Positions 34,732 to 45,257 are shown, counted from the stretch's first letter. The stretch: DNA of 64,000 nucleotides from Nocardia sp. BMG51109 (GCF_000526215.1 NZ_JAFQ01000004.1:1798001-1862000), one strand, 5' to 3'. The notes: generated by a model not told the origin, from the sequence alone. Numbers and translations are program-made.

Positions 34732-35580
34732 TCAGCGCCAGCGGTCGGGCGCCCGAGACGGCTTGTGGTCGACGGTGTCTTCCACCTCCACCCCGTCGCG
34801 CATCGCCACCCGCATCTGATCGACGTTCTCGCGCAACACATCTCCGATCAGCTCGTCCGTGCGCGGATCGGACAGCGCCTCGAAGACGATGCGGAAGCTG
34901 ATGTCGGCGATGGTCCGGATGATCTCCTCGTGGAACGGCAGGTAGCGCACCCGCCCGATCTGCGGATCGTTGCGGATCAGCTCCACGATCATGGCGTCGA
35001 GCTCGCCGCGGTTCTCCTCCAGCGCGGCGGCGATGTTGCGGGTGTAGTGGCCGGTGCGCAGCACCTTCGCGACCTCCTCCAGCACCGCCACGGTCACCGG
35101 GCGCTTGATCGTCTCGACGATCGTGCCGACCGAGCGGTTCACCACGGCCGCCGTCACCCGGTCGCCGAAGACGCGGTCGGCGACCCGGGCCAGCCGGACC
35201 AGGATCACCACGATGCGCAACAGGCGGAAGCCGCGGAAGAACGGGCTGGTCACCGGGATCATGCCCAGCACCTCGTACCAGTACACGAACGGGAACGTCC
35301 AGGACCAGCCCGACCGGCGCCAGCGCCAGAGGAATTCGGCGGCGAAGACCCCGCAAATGGAGTAGTCGACGATCACGAACGCCCGGTAGGCGCCCGGCGA
35401 GACCGGGAAGAAGGTCACCCAGACGACCAGCACCACCGAGACGACGGCCAGTGCCAGCATGACGAAATCCGTCCACAGCGCCGGTGGTTTGCGCGGAAAC
35501 TCCTCGGGGTCGCCCGCCCCTGCGTCGCCGGGGTCACCCGCCCGGTTCCGCGCGCCCGCTCCGGTGCTGTACTGCGACAC
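34732..35580 (-). CDS. Voltage-sensor/ion-channel-like membrane protein
   Basis: A 282-residue protein. After a disordered N-terminus come four membrane helices that look like a voltage-sensor domain: WTDFVMLALAVVSVVLVVWV, RAFVIVDYSICGVFAAEFLW, then WTFPFVYWYEVLGMIPV, and an Arg-rich S4-like helix FRLLRIVVILVRLARVADR. A pore helix with a selectivity motif is not evident; the C-terminal half is cytosolic and helical. It may be a voltage-sensing regulator or a degenerate ion transporter. GTG 35580 is chosen because GGAAGG lies upstream; ATG 35631 is the alternative. Confidence 0.65.
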   Translation of the reverse strand: MSQYSTGAGARNRAGDPGDAGAGDPEEFPRKPPALWTDFVMLALAVVSVVLVVWVTFFPVSPGAYRAFVIVDYSICGVFAAEFLWRWRRSGWSWTFPFVYWYEVLGMIPVTSPFFRGFRLLRIVVILVRLARVADRVFGDRVTAAVVNRSVGTIVETIKRPVTVAVLEEVAKVLRTGHYTRNIAAALEENRGELDAMIVELIRNDPQIGRVRYLPFHEEIIRTIADISFRIVFEALSDPRTDELIGDVLRENVDQMRVAMRDGVEVEDTVDHKPSRAPDRWR

Positions 35581-36011
35581 GACGTTCCCTTCCACATCCA
35601 ACGACTCGCTGAGACTGATAGCTATCGGCAACTATCGAGCAGACCGCGCGGCGCGATCCCGCCCGACGTCGCCTCGGATGATGTCTCCGGTACGCCATCG
35701 GTCGCAATCGAGCCACAGTGGACGGGACGATACCCCGCCCTCGCGGTGGCCCGCCCCGGACGTACCGAATCGATGCCGAAGCACACCGCGCCGTGCACCG
35801 GCGAGCGGAACGCCCTTGGGCAGCGGCACAATTGGAGATCCGATCCCGCCGCAGACGCCCCGGCGCGTCCCGACCGGTGGCGGAGTGTGACGCCACATCC
35901 CTGGCACGGAGAACGATTCGGGCCGAGGCGACGCGTCCGCGAGCCGGTGCGCGGGCGACCTCGGAGTCGTGCCCGCAGGCATGAGCCTGTGACCCCCGTT
36001 TCGGATACGGC
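35581..36011. other. Intergenic region between the ion-channel-like and ChoD-like genes
   Basis: 431 bp with no convincing gene. GATAGCTATC (35619-35628) is a perfect palindrome close to the ion-channel gene promoter. Weak hairpin sequences (GCGGGC...GCCCGC, and AGGC/GCCT) near 35950-35990 could end the upstream gene's transcription. Confidence 0.45.
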
Positions 36012-37634
36012 TCACCGGCCTGCGCGGACGATCGCCTCCAGATTGCGTTCGGCCAGGGCGGTGATGGTCAGCGACGGATTCACGGTGCCCGTGCTGCCCG
36101 GGACCGCGGCGCCGTCCACGACGTACAGGCCCGGATGTCCGTGCACGCGACCGTAGTTGTCGGTGGCGCGGCCGAGCACGGCGCCGCCCAGCGGGTGGGC
36201 GGTGAATACGGCGTTGGCGTCGTAGCCGAGCGGGGTGACGTAATCGAAGACGGCGCCGGAACGTTCGGCGATGCGGTGGTCCACGGCACGGCACGCCTCC
36301 ACCACCTGATCCTGGGCCTGCCGGGGCCAGCTCAGCGCGGCGGCGTTGCGGCCGGGGTCGTAGCCGATGCGCGCGCGGGTCGGATCGAGGACCATGCCGA
36401 GCGAGGCCAGCGCGCCGGTCTCCAGCGGAACTCCGGGGATGAACCAGTTCTCCAGGGTCAGCGGCAGCCCGGAGTCGTCGGCGATGCGGCTGGCGCTCGG
36501 CACCCCCTGACCCGTGCCCGCCAGCGAGTTGTCCACCCGGGCGAGCACCACGTCGCCGTTGGTCCCCCAGCCGTCGCCGATGTGCTCGTTCAGATTCGGC
36601 AGCGCGCCGGTGGCCTGGGCGCGCGCCAGCAGTTCGGAGGTGCCGATCGAGCCGGCACCGAGGAACAGCCGATCGCAGGTGAGGGTGCGGGTGGCCAGCA
36701 CGGTGCCGATCGGGTCCAGCTTGGTCACGGTGACGACGTAGCGGCCGCCGGGGTCCTGGGCGATGGCGTCGACGCGATGGCCCGGAAAGATCGCCGACTT
36801 GCCGGTCTCCTGGGCGTATTTCAGGTAGTTCTGGTTGAGGTCGAACTTCGCGCCGTTGGAGTTGCCCAGGTTGCTGCGCGCGGCCGTGGCGGAAGGTCTT
36901 GTCGCGCCGGACAGTTCGCCGCGCAGGATGTCCCAGTTGAAGATGGAGTCGTTGGCCAGCGGCTGGTAGCCGGCCCGCCGGACCTGCTCGTCCCAGCGCC
37001 GGGTGTGGCTGAACGGCGACGCGGCGTAGAGGTCCGGCGGCAGCGGGTTCAGCCGCAGCTGCTGGCGCACCCGCGGGTAGTACACCCGATCCATCTCGTC
37101 GAAATCGACTGCGCCGCCGAATATCTTGTCGAAGAACCGGCGCTCCGGGGCGATCATCGCGCCGGTGAACACGACCGATCCGCCGCCCACGGCCGCCGCG
37201 CGCCACACGTCGATGCCGGAGAATTCGGTGACGTCGAGAACGCCGCCGAAATCGGCGAACCGCATGGGCACCTTGGTGACGCCGGTGAAGCTGGTTCGAT
37301 GCCAGAAGCCGCGCCCGTCCGGCAGGTCGTCGCCGGTGAAGATCTCCCGCCACGGATCGTTCGGCCATCGAGACCCGCGCTCCAGCACGGTATTCGAAAC
37401 CCCGGCCTCGGCCAGTCGCAGCGCGGCGACGGCGGCGCCGAACCCGGAGCCCACGACGATGGCCGGCGAATGTTCCGGCGGATCCGGAACAGGCGCGAAG
37501 ATCTCCGGCACCCAGGACCGGAACAGGTCGTTCCAGACCGGCTCGGCCGCAGCCGGCCCCGCCCCGTGCGCAACTCCCACCGCACCCAGCAGCGCCGCCG
37601 TCCCGGCGCCCTTCATAAAGGCGCGTCTGCGCAC
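36012..37634 (-). CDS. Cholesterol oxidase-like GMC flavoprotein with Tat signal
   Basis: A 540-residue GMC oxidoreductase. The N-terminus RRRAFMKGAGTAALLG is a twin-arginine signal, with cleavage near AAAEP, so it is exported folded with FAD. The FAD motif is IVVGSGFGAAVAALRLAEAG. Further class I cholesterol oxidase marks are AVGGGSVVFTGAM, the catalytic His in FTAHPLGGAVLG, and Asn in TGTVNPSLTITALAERN. It probably oxidises and isomerises 3-beta-hydroxysterols outside the cell. The promoter holds ATAGC/GCTAT (37728-37742). It stands alone, with no sterol-uptake genes in view. Confidence 0.85.
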   Translation of the reverse strand: MRRRAFMKGAGTAALLGAVGVAHGAGPAAAEPVWNDLFRSWVPEIFAPVPDPPEHSPAIVVGSGFGAAVAALRLAEAGVSNTVLERGSRWPNDPWREIFTGDDLPDGRGFWHRTSFTGVTKVPMRFADFGGVLDVTEFSGIDVWRAAAVGGGSVVFTGAMIAPERRFFDKIFGGAVDFDEMDRVYYPRVRQQLRLNPLPPDLYAASPFSHTRRWDEQVRRAGYQPLANDSIFNWDILRGELSGATRPSATAARSNLGNSNGAKFDLNQNYLKYAQETGKSAIFPGHRVDAIAQDPGGRYVVTVTKLDPIGTVLATRTLTCDRLFLGAGSIGTSELLARAQATGALPNLNEHIGDGWGTNGDVVLARVDNSLAGTGQGVPSASRIADDSGLPLTLENWFIPGVPLETGALASLGMVLDPTRARIGYDPGRNAAALSWPRQAQDQVVEACRAVDHRIAERSGAVFDYVTPLGYDANAVFTAHPLGGAVLGRATDNYGRVHGHPGLYVVDGAAVPGSTGTVNPSLTITALAERNLEAIVRAGR

Positions 37635-37777
37635 CGGCCACCTCCCTCATCACGCACGGCCGCGCGAAGATTACCGCCGGATCCCCACGCGCACAACACA
37701 ATCGAGGCGAACACAACGGTGAATCGAATAGCATTTCGCTATAAACGATGGTCGGCGCCGATCACGCGGCCATCGAG

Positions 37778-38761
<984 letters not shown>

Positions 38762-38900
38762 CGCAGTGTCCTTTGCAGGCATCCTCGGCTCCCTCTGCGG
38801 TGACGCGAACTGCCGCCCCCGGTCGCATCGCTCATGACTGTCTCCACCGCGCGTATCCCCGGCACCCGTGGTGACGAAGGCTGCCACCCACCCGCGTTGC

Positions 38901-40136
38901 TCATCCGCGGGCCTCCAGGTCGCGGTTCAGGTCGCGGAACGCGGTGTAGTTGGCGAGCACCTCGACCCGGCCGGGTGGGCAGGAATCTATGGCGCGCAAC
39001 GGGTTCGGCACCGTGGTGTGGTCGACGCCCGCGTAGGTGAGGCGGACCGCGAGGTCGGTGGCGCGCTCCCCGGCGGCCACCACCTGGGTGCCCTCGAAAT
39101 GTTCGAAGCGGACGTCCCACAGCCACGACAGGTCCTCGCCGTCGGGCACCTGGCCGTTCACCGCGATCACCAGACCCGTTGCGGCCGGGTCGATCATCGA
39201 CAGCGCCTCCTGCCAGCCGGCCGGATTCTTGGCCAGCAGCAGGCGGGCGCTGTGGTCGCCCACCTGCACGCTGCGGTACCGCCCGGCGATCTCGCGCACC
39301 GTGCCCGCCGCCTCGGCCGCCGTCTCCGCCCGCACGCCCAGCGCGACCGACGCGGCCACCGCCTGCGCCGCGTTACCCCGGTTGGCCCGGCCCGGAAGGG
39401 CAAGGTGCAGCGGCAGTTTCACGCCCTCCGGGCCGTACAGATGCTCCTCGTCCACCCACCAGTCCGGCTCCGGGCGATGGAAGTCGGCGCCGGTGCTGCG
39501 CCAGTGCGTGCCCTCCCACACGATCGGCTCGCCGCTGCGCGGGCAGCTGGTGGCGTCCACCGACCAGCCGCTGCCGGCGGCCACCCACACCACGTTCGGG
39601 TGGTCGTAGGCGATGGAGGTGACCAGCACGTCGTCGCAGTTCGCGACCACGACCGTATCCGGGTGCCGGGCCATGCCGGCCCGCAGCTTGCGCTCGATCA
39701 TATTGATCTCGCCGACCCGATCCAGCTGGTCGCGAGACAGATTCAGCAGGACCACCGCGGCCGGGTTCAGCGCGTCGCCGACGTGCGGCAGGTGCAGCTC
39801 GTCCACCTCGATCGCGGCCAGCGTCGCGGACCGGTCCGTATTCAGCGCCGCCACGATGCCCGCATCCATATTGGCGCCGTCGGCCTGGGTCACCACCGGC
39901 CCCAGCGCGCCGAGCGCGGCGGCCGTCATGCGGGTCGTGGTCGACTTGCCGTTCGTGCCCGTCACCAGCACCGTGCGCCGCTCGCGACCCAGCTGGGTCA
40001 TGATCGTCGGGTCGATCAGCAGCGCGATCAGGCCGCCGATCATCGAGCCCTTGCCGCGACCGGCCTTCTGCGAGGCCCACGACGCGGCCGCCGCCGCACG
40101 CAGCGCGAGCCGTCCGCGCACCGAGATGTCTGCCAC
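38901..40136 (-). CDS. murT: Lipid II isoglutaminyl synthase, Mur-ligase-like subunit MurT
   Basis: A 411-residue Mur-ligase-fold protein. The P-loop is VLVTGTNGKSTTTRM; VVLLNLSRDQLDRVGEI and the MurT C-terminal DUF1727 domain (DVRFEHFEGTQVVAAGERATDLAVRL) follow. With GatD it uses ATP to amidate lipid II stem peptides at the inner membrane. The central region where other MurT proteins carry a four-Cys zinc ribbon has only SCPRSGEPIVW here. GTG 40136 follows TAAACT by 6 nt, so the mRNA is probably leaderless. Confidence 0.92.
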   Translation of the reverse strand: MADISVRGRLALRAAAAASWASQKAGRGKGSMIGGLIALLIDPTIMTQLGRERRTVLVTGTNGKSTTTRMTAAALGALGPVVTQADGANMDAGIVAALNTDRSATLAAIEVDELHLPHVGDALNPAAVVLLNLSRDQLDRVGEINMIERKLRAGMARHPDTVVVANCDDVLVTSIAYDHPNVVWVAAGSGWSVDATSCPRSGEPIVWEGTHWRSTGADFHRPEPDWWVDEEHLYGPEGVKLPLHLALPGRANRGNAAQAVAASVALGVRAETAAEAAGTVREIAGRYRSVQVGDHSARLLLAKNPAGWQEALSMIDPAATGLVIAVNGQVPDGEDLSWLWDVRFEHFEGTQVVAAGERATDLAVRLTYAGVDHTTVPNPLRAIDSCPPGRVEVLANYTAFRDLNRDLEARG

Positions 40137-40206
40137 GACGCGAGTTTATTGGGGGTGCGCCGTCCGCGCGCGAGCGGTGCCGGGTGAGCCGTGCCTCGCC
40201 GCGCGC

Positions 40207-40833
40207 CTATCGGATCTCGTAGAGCAACTTCTGGTAGGTCTCCGGGGAGTAGTGCTGCTCCAGCTGCTCGAGCGTCTCGGTGACGTTCGGCTGCACCTCC
40301 TTGGTCAACCGGGCCTGGCCGGGCAGCTCGTCGTGCGGCCAGCCGTCCGGCTGCCACAGACTGCTGCGCATGAACGCCTTGGCGCAGTGGTGGAAGATCT
40401 GGTCGATGGCCACCTCGACGGCCAGCACCGGGCGGTGCCCCTTGACGACCATGTCGTCGAAGTAGGGCGCGTCCCGGACGAGCCGGGCGCGGCCGTTGAT
40501 GCGCAGCGTCTCGTTGCGGCCCGGGATGAGAAAGATCACGCCCACATGCGGATTGGCCAGTATGTTGACGTAGCCGTCGGCGCGGCGATTGCCCGGGCGC
40601 TCCGGGATGGCGATCGTCCGGTCGTCGAGGACCTGCACGAATCCGGCCGGGTCCCCCTTCGGCGAGGCGTCGCAGTTACCGTCGTCGTCGCTGGTCGCCA
40701 GGACGACGAACGGCGAGGTGGCGATCCACTGCCGGTCGCGCGGATGCAGCGTGGCACGGTCCTTGGCGACGGTGCGGGGATGCGGCTCGCCGAGCAGCTC
40801 ACGGAGCTCGGCGAGAGTCGTGATCTCACTCAT
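40207..40833 (-). CDS. FMN-binding PPOX-type flavoprotein
   Basis: A 208-residue member of the pyridoxamine-5'-phosphate-oxidase-like split-barrel group (MSMEG_1061 type). Typical blocks are WIATSPFVVLATSDDDGNCDASPKGDPAGFVQ, DGYVNILANPHVGVIFLIPGRNETLRINGRARL, and the C-terminal FHHCAKAFMRSSLWQPDGW. Relatives bind FMN or F420; the substrate is unknown. ATG 40833 is 3 bp from a GAGG, so the ribosome binding site is tight. Confidence 0.85.
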   Translation of the reverse strand: MSEITTLAELRELLGEPHPRTVAKDRATLHPRDRQWIATSPFVVLATSDDDGNCDASPKGDPAGFVQVLDDRTIAIPERPGNRRADGYVNILANPHVGVIFLIPGRNETLRINGRARLVRDAPYFDDMVVKGHRPVLAVEVAIDQIFHHCAKAFMRSSLWQPDGWPHDELPGQARLTKEVQPNVTETLEQLEQHYSPETYQKLLYEIR

Positions 40834-40883
40834 CCCTCGATTGAACTGCCGATCGCCGTGCCGGCGCCAGGGTTTGTGAACAA

Positions 40884-42653
40884 TCAGACCGGTATATCGA
40901 ACTGGTTGGGCTGCCCGGCCGCGTAGCGCTGGGCGTCCAGCTGCCGCAGCGGCTCCAGTCCGGGCGCCCGGTACAGGGTGTACAACCGACAGCGTTCGGC
41001 ATCGGATCCGGCCACGTCCAGCAGCGCGTTCACCGCCGCGCGGGCGGCCTCGCAGGCGCCCTCCATGGTCGCCAGGTCCACGTCGGTGCGGACGTAATCG
41101 CCCGCCAGGAACAGGTTTTCCAGCGCACCGTGCGGCCGGGGCCGGGCCGACCAGGAACCGACCGTGTTGATCAGCAGCGGATCGGCGTTGTTGTTGCGGC
41201 GACGGGCCGCGTCCCAGGTGATGCCGGCGTCGAGATACCACGAATGCAGGTCCGAGTCGCTCAGTTGGGCGGCGCCCTTCAGATGGTCGCGCAGCTGGGC
41301 CCACACCTCGCGGGCGATCTCGTCGTGCGTGCACTCCGCGGCCGGCTTGCGCACCAGCGTGCCGGGGGTGCTCCAGTCCGAGATGTCCACCGACAGGCAG
41401 TCCTGCACCGTACCGTCGCCATAGCCGGAAAGCTTTGTGCGCGACCAGAATTGGTTCTGTGCGACGGAGGTGAGCGACCAGGGCGAATCGACGTAGGCGA
41501 CGTGGCCGCGCGCGATCTGCGCGGGGCGGCGCAGGTAGAACTGGATACCGGACATCCAGTCGACCACCAGCCGGTCGAGACCGGCCAGTTCCGGCCGCAC
41601 GGCCAGGATCTCGGGCGTCCACAACCCGCGCGCCACCTCGACCGGTACCGCCAGGACGAAATGGTCCGCCGCGACCGAACTTTCGGCCCCCGACCCGTCG
41701 ACGATGCGAGCGCGGCCGATCCGGCCACCCAGCATGTCCAGCCCGCGCACCTCGGCCGTCACGAACCGCACGCCGAGATCGCGCAGCAGGCGCACCCACG
41801 GATCGATCCAGGCCTCGTTGGTCGGACCGTCGAGCACCCGGTCCAGCGGTCCGTCGTTGGTGGTCTCCAGCGGATTGCCGAGGAACTGTTCGCCCATGGT
41901 GCCGATGGTGCGGGTGCTGGCGTACTCGTCCTTGGCCGCGACCAGCAGCGTGGTCAGGGTGCGCGACAGCAGCGCCCGGAACTCCCGCGACCGCGCCCCG
42001 GCGCCGACGAAATCGCGCCACGGCGTGTTCTCCCACTGACCGAATCGGCGGGCATCGCAACTGGTGTCGAACACCAGCATGCGGTTGGCGAAATACAGGG
42101 CGTCGGCCATCGGCATCTTCGCCGAGGTGGCGATCACCGAGCCGACGGTCTGCACGAAGTCGTCCGGGGTCGACCACGGCCGGCCGGCGCGGCCCATCGG
42201 CACGATGGTGTCGTCGCCGTCGCGCCGGGAGAATCGCGCCTCGACCGCCGCGACCAGATTGTCGTGTACGCCGTTCGCGTTGCCGGGGAACGGAATTCGC
42301 CGCATCGTGTCGGGGAGATGGCGATAGAACCCGGGAAAGAAGCGGAAGCCGTGCTCGCCGGGGAGATCGGGGCGGCCGTCGCGGGCGGTGCCGGGCACCG
42401 GCATGCTGCGCGCCTTACCGCCCAGCGCCCGCCGCTCGTAGACGGTCACCCGGAATCCGCGCTCCGCCAGCTCGTGCGCGGCGGTCAGGCCGGCCACGCC
42501 ACCACCGAACACCGCGACCCGACGGCCCTGCTCGTCCGCCGCCGCCCGCGGCGGCACACCGGCCATCGCTCCCGCTACTGCCCCCGCCGCCGCTACCCCG
42601 GCCGCCCCGCGCAGCATCGTCCGCCGCGAGACGGCGCCCTGCCGTTCTGCCAT
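40884..42653 (-). CDS. Tat-exported FAD-dependent amine oxidase-like protein
   Basis: A 589-residue flavoprotein. SRRTMLRGAAGVAAAGAVAG at residues 9-28 is a twin-arginine signal. The FAD motif is VAVFGGGVAGLTAAHELAERGFRVTVYERR, the layout of the amine oxidase/phytoene desaturase family, and the C-terminal FAD-contact is NLFLAGDYVRTDVDLATMEGACEAAR. Close relatives are annotated hydroxysqualene dehydroxylase-like or FAD-dependent oxidoreductases. Its role is unknown; a terpenoid or carotenoid-type substrate is plausible. Confidence 0.8.
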   Translation of the reverse strand: MAERQGAVSRRTMLRGAAGVAAAGAVAGAMAGVPPRAAADEQGRRVAVFGGGVAGLTAAHELAERGFRVTVYERRALGGKARSMPVPGTARDGRPDLPGEHGFRFFPGFYRHLPDTMRRIPFPGNANGVHDNLVAAVEARFSRRDGDDTIVPMGRAGRPWSTPDDFVQTVGSVIATSAKMPMADALYFANRMLVFDTSCDARRFGQWENTPWRDFVGAGARSREFRALLSRTLTTLLVAAKDEYASTRTIGTMGEQFLGNPLETTNDGPLDRVLDGPTNEAWIDPWVRLLRDLGVRFVTAEVRGLDMLGGRIGRARIVDGSGAESSVAADHFVLAVPVEVARGLWTPEILAVRPELAGLDRLVVDWMSGIQFYLRRPAQIARGHVAYVDSPWSLTSVAQNQFWSRTKLSGYGDGTVQDCLSVDISDWSTPGTLVRKPAAECTHDEIAREVWAQLRDHLKGAAQLSDSDLHSWYLDAGITWDAARRRNNNADPLLINTVGSWSARPRPHGALENLFLAGDYVRTDVDLATMEGACEAARAAVNALLDVAGSDAERCRLYTLYRAPGLEPLRQLDAQRYAAGQPNQFDIPV

Positions 42654-42830
42654 CTACCAAACCTCCACGCCGCGATCTACTGTAGGCGCTGGACGTGGAG
42701 ACCGGTAGCGGTGCACACGAAAGCACGGTTATACCAGGAACTTTGGAATATCTGCGCCGCTATCGCATGCCGACCGGCCACATTACATCGACGGTTGGCC
42801 GAAAAACACCGTCGCACAGGCCATTCGAAA

Positions 42831-42860
42831 GAAGCGGCCCCCGAATACGGAGGCCGCTTC
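42831..42860 (-). terminator. Terminator of the EspI-like gene
   Basis: GAAGCGGCC (42831-42839) pairs perfectly with GGCCGCTTC (42852-42860) over a 12-nt loop, 20 bp beyond the stop of the EspI-like gene. Confidence 0.8.
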
Positions 42861-42879
42861 GGACGAGCGGCGGAACGAG

Positions 42880-45054
42880 TCAGTAGCCCTGCGGGCGCGG
42901 GTACTGGTTGTAGCTCGGGTAGGGATCCTGGCCGGGGTAGCCACCCGGCGGCCCGGAGTACTGCGTGTGCGGACCCGGGAACGGCGGCTGCGGGACGTGG
43001 TAACCGAAATCGTCGGCGACCATGGCCGCCAGCTCCAGCAGGGCGGTCTGGGTCGGCTTACCGACCAGCTCCAGATCGATCTCCGCCCCCTCGGCCAGAT
43101 GGTCGTCGAACGGCACCACCTGGACGGCGCGGGTGCGGTCCAGGAACAGCTTGCGCAGCTGATCGAGGTCGACCGTGGAGGCGCCGCGGCGAGAGGCGTT
43201 GACCACCACCACCGTTCGCTCCACCAGCTTGCCGTAGCCGTGATGCTCGAGCCAGTCCAGCGTGGCCGAGGCACTGCGGGCACCGTCGATCGCCGGCGAG
43301 GTCACCAGGATCAGCGAGCTGGCCAGGTCGAGCACGCCCTTCATCGCCGAATGCATCAGACCGGTGCCGCAGTCGGTGAGGATGATGTTGTAGAACTGCT
43401 GCAGGATGCCGATCGCCCGCCGGTAGTCGGCCTCGCTGAACGCCTCCGAGACGGCCGGATCCTGCTCGCTGGCAAGCACTTCCAGCCGGCTCGGCGCCTG
43501 CGAGGTGTGTGCCCGCACGTCCGAGTAACGGCTGATGTGCTGGTCCTCCAGCAGATTTCGCACGGTGGACCTGGTCTGCCGGGGTACCCGGTGGGCGAGC
43601 GTGCCGAGGTCCGGGTTGGCGTCTATCGCGATGACGCGGTCGCCGCGCGACGACGCGAACGTGGAGCCCAGGCCGACCGTGGTCGTGGTCTTCCCGACGC
43701 CGCCCTTCAGCGACAGGATGGCGATCCGGTAGTCGCCGCGCACCGGCTGGTTCACCCGCTCGACGAGTTCGCGTTGCACCAGGTCGGCCGGCGACTCGCC
43801 CGGATTGATCGCACCGCCGGTGACCTTGTGCACGGCCCGGCGCCAACCGCTGCGGGGCGCGCGGCGCGTCCGCTTCAGCAGGTTCAGGTCGTTCACCGCC
43901 TGACCCGCATCGCCCGGCGACGTCAGGTACTGCTGCTGGAAGCCCGGCGGCTGCGCCGACTGCGGCGGCGGACCGCCCTGCCAGTTGTCGGGGCCGGGCT
44001 GCGGCGGCTGATAGGTCGGCTGGGGATAGGCCGGCTGCTGCGGCGGCTGCGGCTGAGGTTGGGGCTGCGGCGGCAGCGGCGGCGGCGCCCAGCTGAACTG
44101 CTCCCCGCCTCCGCTCGACTGGTCCGGGCCCGGCGCCGCCGACGACGGCTCGTCGTCCAGAACCCGCCGGACCATGCCGTCGGCACCGATCTCCTGCCGC
44201 ACCTCGCCGTAGGCCGTCTCCTGCCGCACCTCGCCGTACGACGTGGGCGCCGCATACGAATTCGGCTCTGCCGGACCGCCGGGAGCGGACCCGTACTGCT
44301 CCGGAAAATCCCCGGACGGCGCCATGTACTGGCCCGGAGGCGCGGCCTCGAACTGGCCGTGACCGCCGGGCGGCGGTGCGAACTGGCCGGGCTCGCCCGA
44401 AGGCGCGAACTGGCCGGGCTCGCCGGGAGGCGCGAACTGCCCCGGCTCACCCGGGGGCGGGAACTGGCCGTATTCGCCGGGAGGCGCGAAATGACCCTGC
44501 TCACCAGGGAATCCGAACTGCCCGTAGTCGCCCGGGCCACCCGGCGGCGGGAACTGCCCCGGCCCGCCCGGCGGCGGGAACGCACCGCCCTGATCGGGCG
44601 GCGGGAAACCGCCGGGAGCAAAGCCCTGATTCGGCGGGTACGGGGCACCGGGCGGAGCGAACGACCCCGGTGCGAATCCGGGCGGCCCCGGCGGCGGGAA
44701 ACCGCCGTACTGTTCCTGGCCGAACTGCTGTTCCTGGCCGAACTGCTGTTCCTGGCCGAACTGGTCCTGCCCGAACTGATCCTGCCCGAACTGCGGCTGG
44801 ACGGTTGTCTGCTCGATCGAATCGGGCACCGGTGGGAGGATGCCCGCCGCCTGCTCGGGCTCACCCGACGAATCGGATTCGCCGGCCTCCGTGCCGGGGA
44901 CCGGCAAGTCTCCGGAATCGGCCTGGGCCGCCCCGGCGTCGTCCGCCTGTTCGTCGTGCGCCGGCTTCGAGGTTTGGTCGTCCTTCTCGGCGGCCACGTC
45001 CACTCCGGGATTCTGCAACCAGGGTGGTGAAGTCGAGTTGTCGTTAGGTGTCAC
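42880..45054 (-). CDS. EspI-like MinD/ParA-type ATPase with proline-rich N-terminus
   Basis: A 724-residue protein. Residues 1-430 are disordered and Pro/Gly/Gln-rich, with in-frame repeats: FGQ(D/E)Q units near 92-118, PGEPGQFAPP units near 195-225, and a duplicated YGEVRQE. The C-terminal 290 residues are a MinD/ParA ATPase with the deviant Walker A LKGGVGKTTTT (about 447), IDANPDLGTLA and ILTDCGTGLMHSAM. This layout matches EspI and related ATPases linked to ESX type VII secretion, but no other esx gene is in the window. A 7-bp hairpin with U-rich loop lies in its leader. Confidence 0.82.
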   Translation of the reverse strand: MTPNDNSTSPPWLQNPGVDVAAEKDDQTSKPAHDEQADDAGAAQADSGDLPVPGTEAGESDSSGEPEQAAGILPPVPDSIEQTTVQPQFGQDQFGQDQFGQEQQFGQEQQFGQEQYGGFPPPGPPGFAPGSFAPPGAPYPPNQGFAPGGFPPPDQGGAFPPPGGPGQFPPPGGPGDYGQFGFPGEQGHFAPPGEYGQFPPPGEPGQFAPPGEPGQFAPSGEPGQFAPPPGGHGQFEAAPPGQYMAPSGDFPEQYGSAPGGPAEPNSYAAPTSYGEVRQETAYGEVRQEIGADGMVRRVLDDEPSSAAPGPDQSSGGGEQFSWAPPPLPPQPQPQPQPPQQPAYPQPTYQPPQPGPDNWQGGPPPQSAQPPGFQQQYLTSPGDAGQAVNDLNLLKRTRRAPRSGWRRAVHKVTGGAINPGESPADLVQRELVERVNQPVRGDYRIAILSLKGGVGKTTTTVGLGSTFASSRGDRVIAIDANPDLGTLAHRVPRQTRSTVRNLLEDQHISRYSDVRAHTSQAPSRLEVLASEQDPAVSEAFSEADYRRAIGILQQFYNIILTDCGTGLMHSAMKGVLDLASSLILVTSPAIDGARSASATLDWLEHHGYGKLVERTVVVVNASRRGASTVDLDQLRKLFLDRTRAVQVVPFDDHLAEGAEIDLELVGKPTQTALLELAAMVADDFGYHVPQPPFPGPHTQYSGPPGGYPGQDPYPSYNQYPRPQGY

Positions 45055-45065
45055 GTATCCCCCAT

Positions 45066-45086
45066 CTGCTCGGGTTTTTCGAGCAG
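45066..45086 (-). promoter_or_regulatory. Leader hairpin of the EspI-like gene
   Basis: CTGCTCG (45066-45072) pairs with CGAGCAG (45080-45086). It lies 12 bp upstream of the coding start, close enough to affect ribosome loading if transcribed. Confidence 0.4.
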
Positions 45087-45257
45087 TGAGCTCGGCGCTG
45101 AATGCACTCCAAAGCTAGCACGCTGGCCGGATGCCCGTACCGTCACGGACAGCTCGACACCCCCGTCCACAGCCGGGTTATCCACATGTGGATAACTCGG
45201 CTCGAGCCGGCCCGGTGAACGTCCGGGCGTCCGCGCCGGATCGCCCGGCGCCGGGGA

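Noticed and set aside
36012..37634. KstR control of the cholesterol-oxidase-like gene
   Set aside because: No TNNAACNNGTTNNA match was found in its upstream region; only an unrelated ATAGC/GCTAT repeat is present.
40207..42177. A single 656-residue frame covering the PPOX gene and more
   Set aside because: Only the last 208 residues are a real protein; the upstream part is a shadow of the FAD oxidoreductase in another frame.
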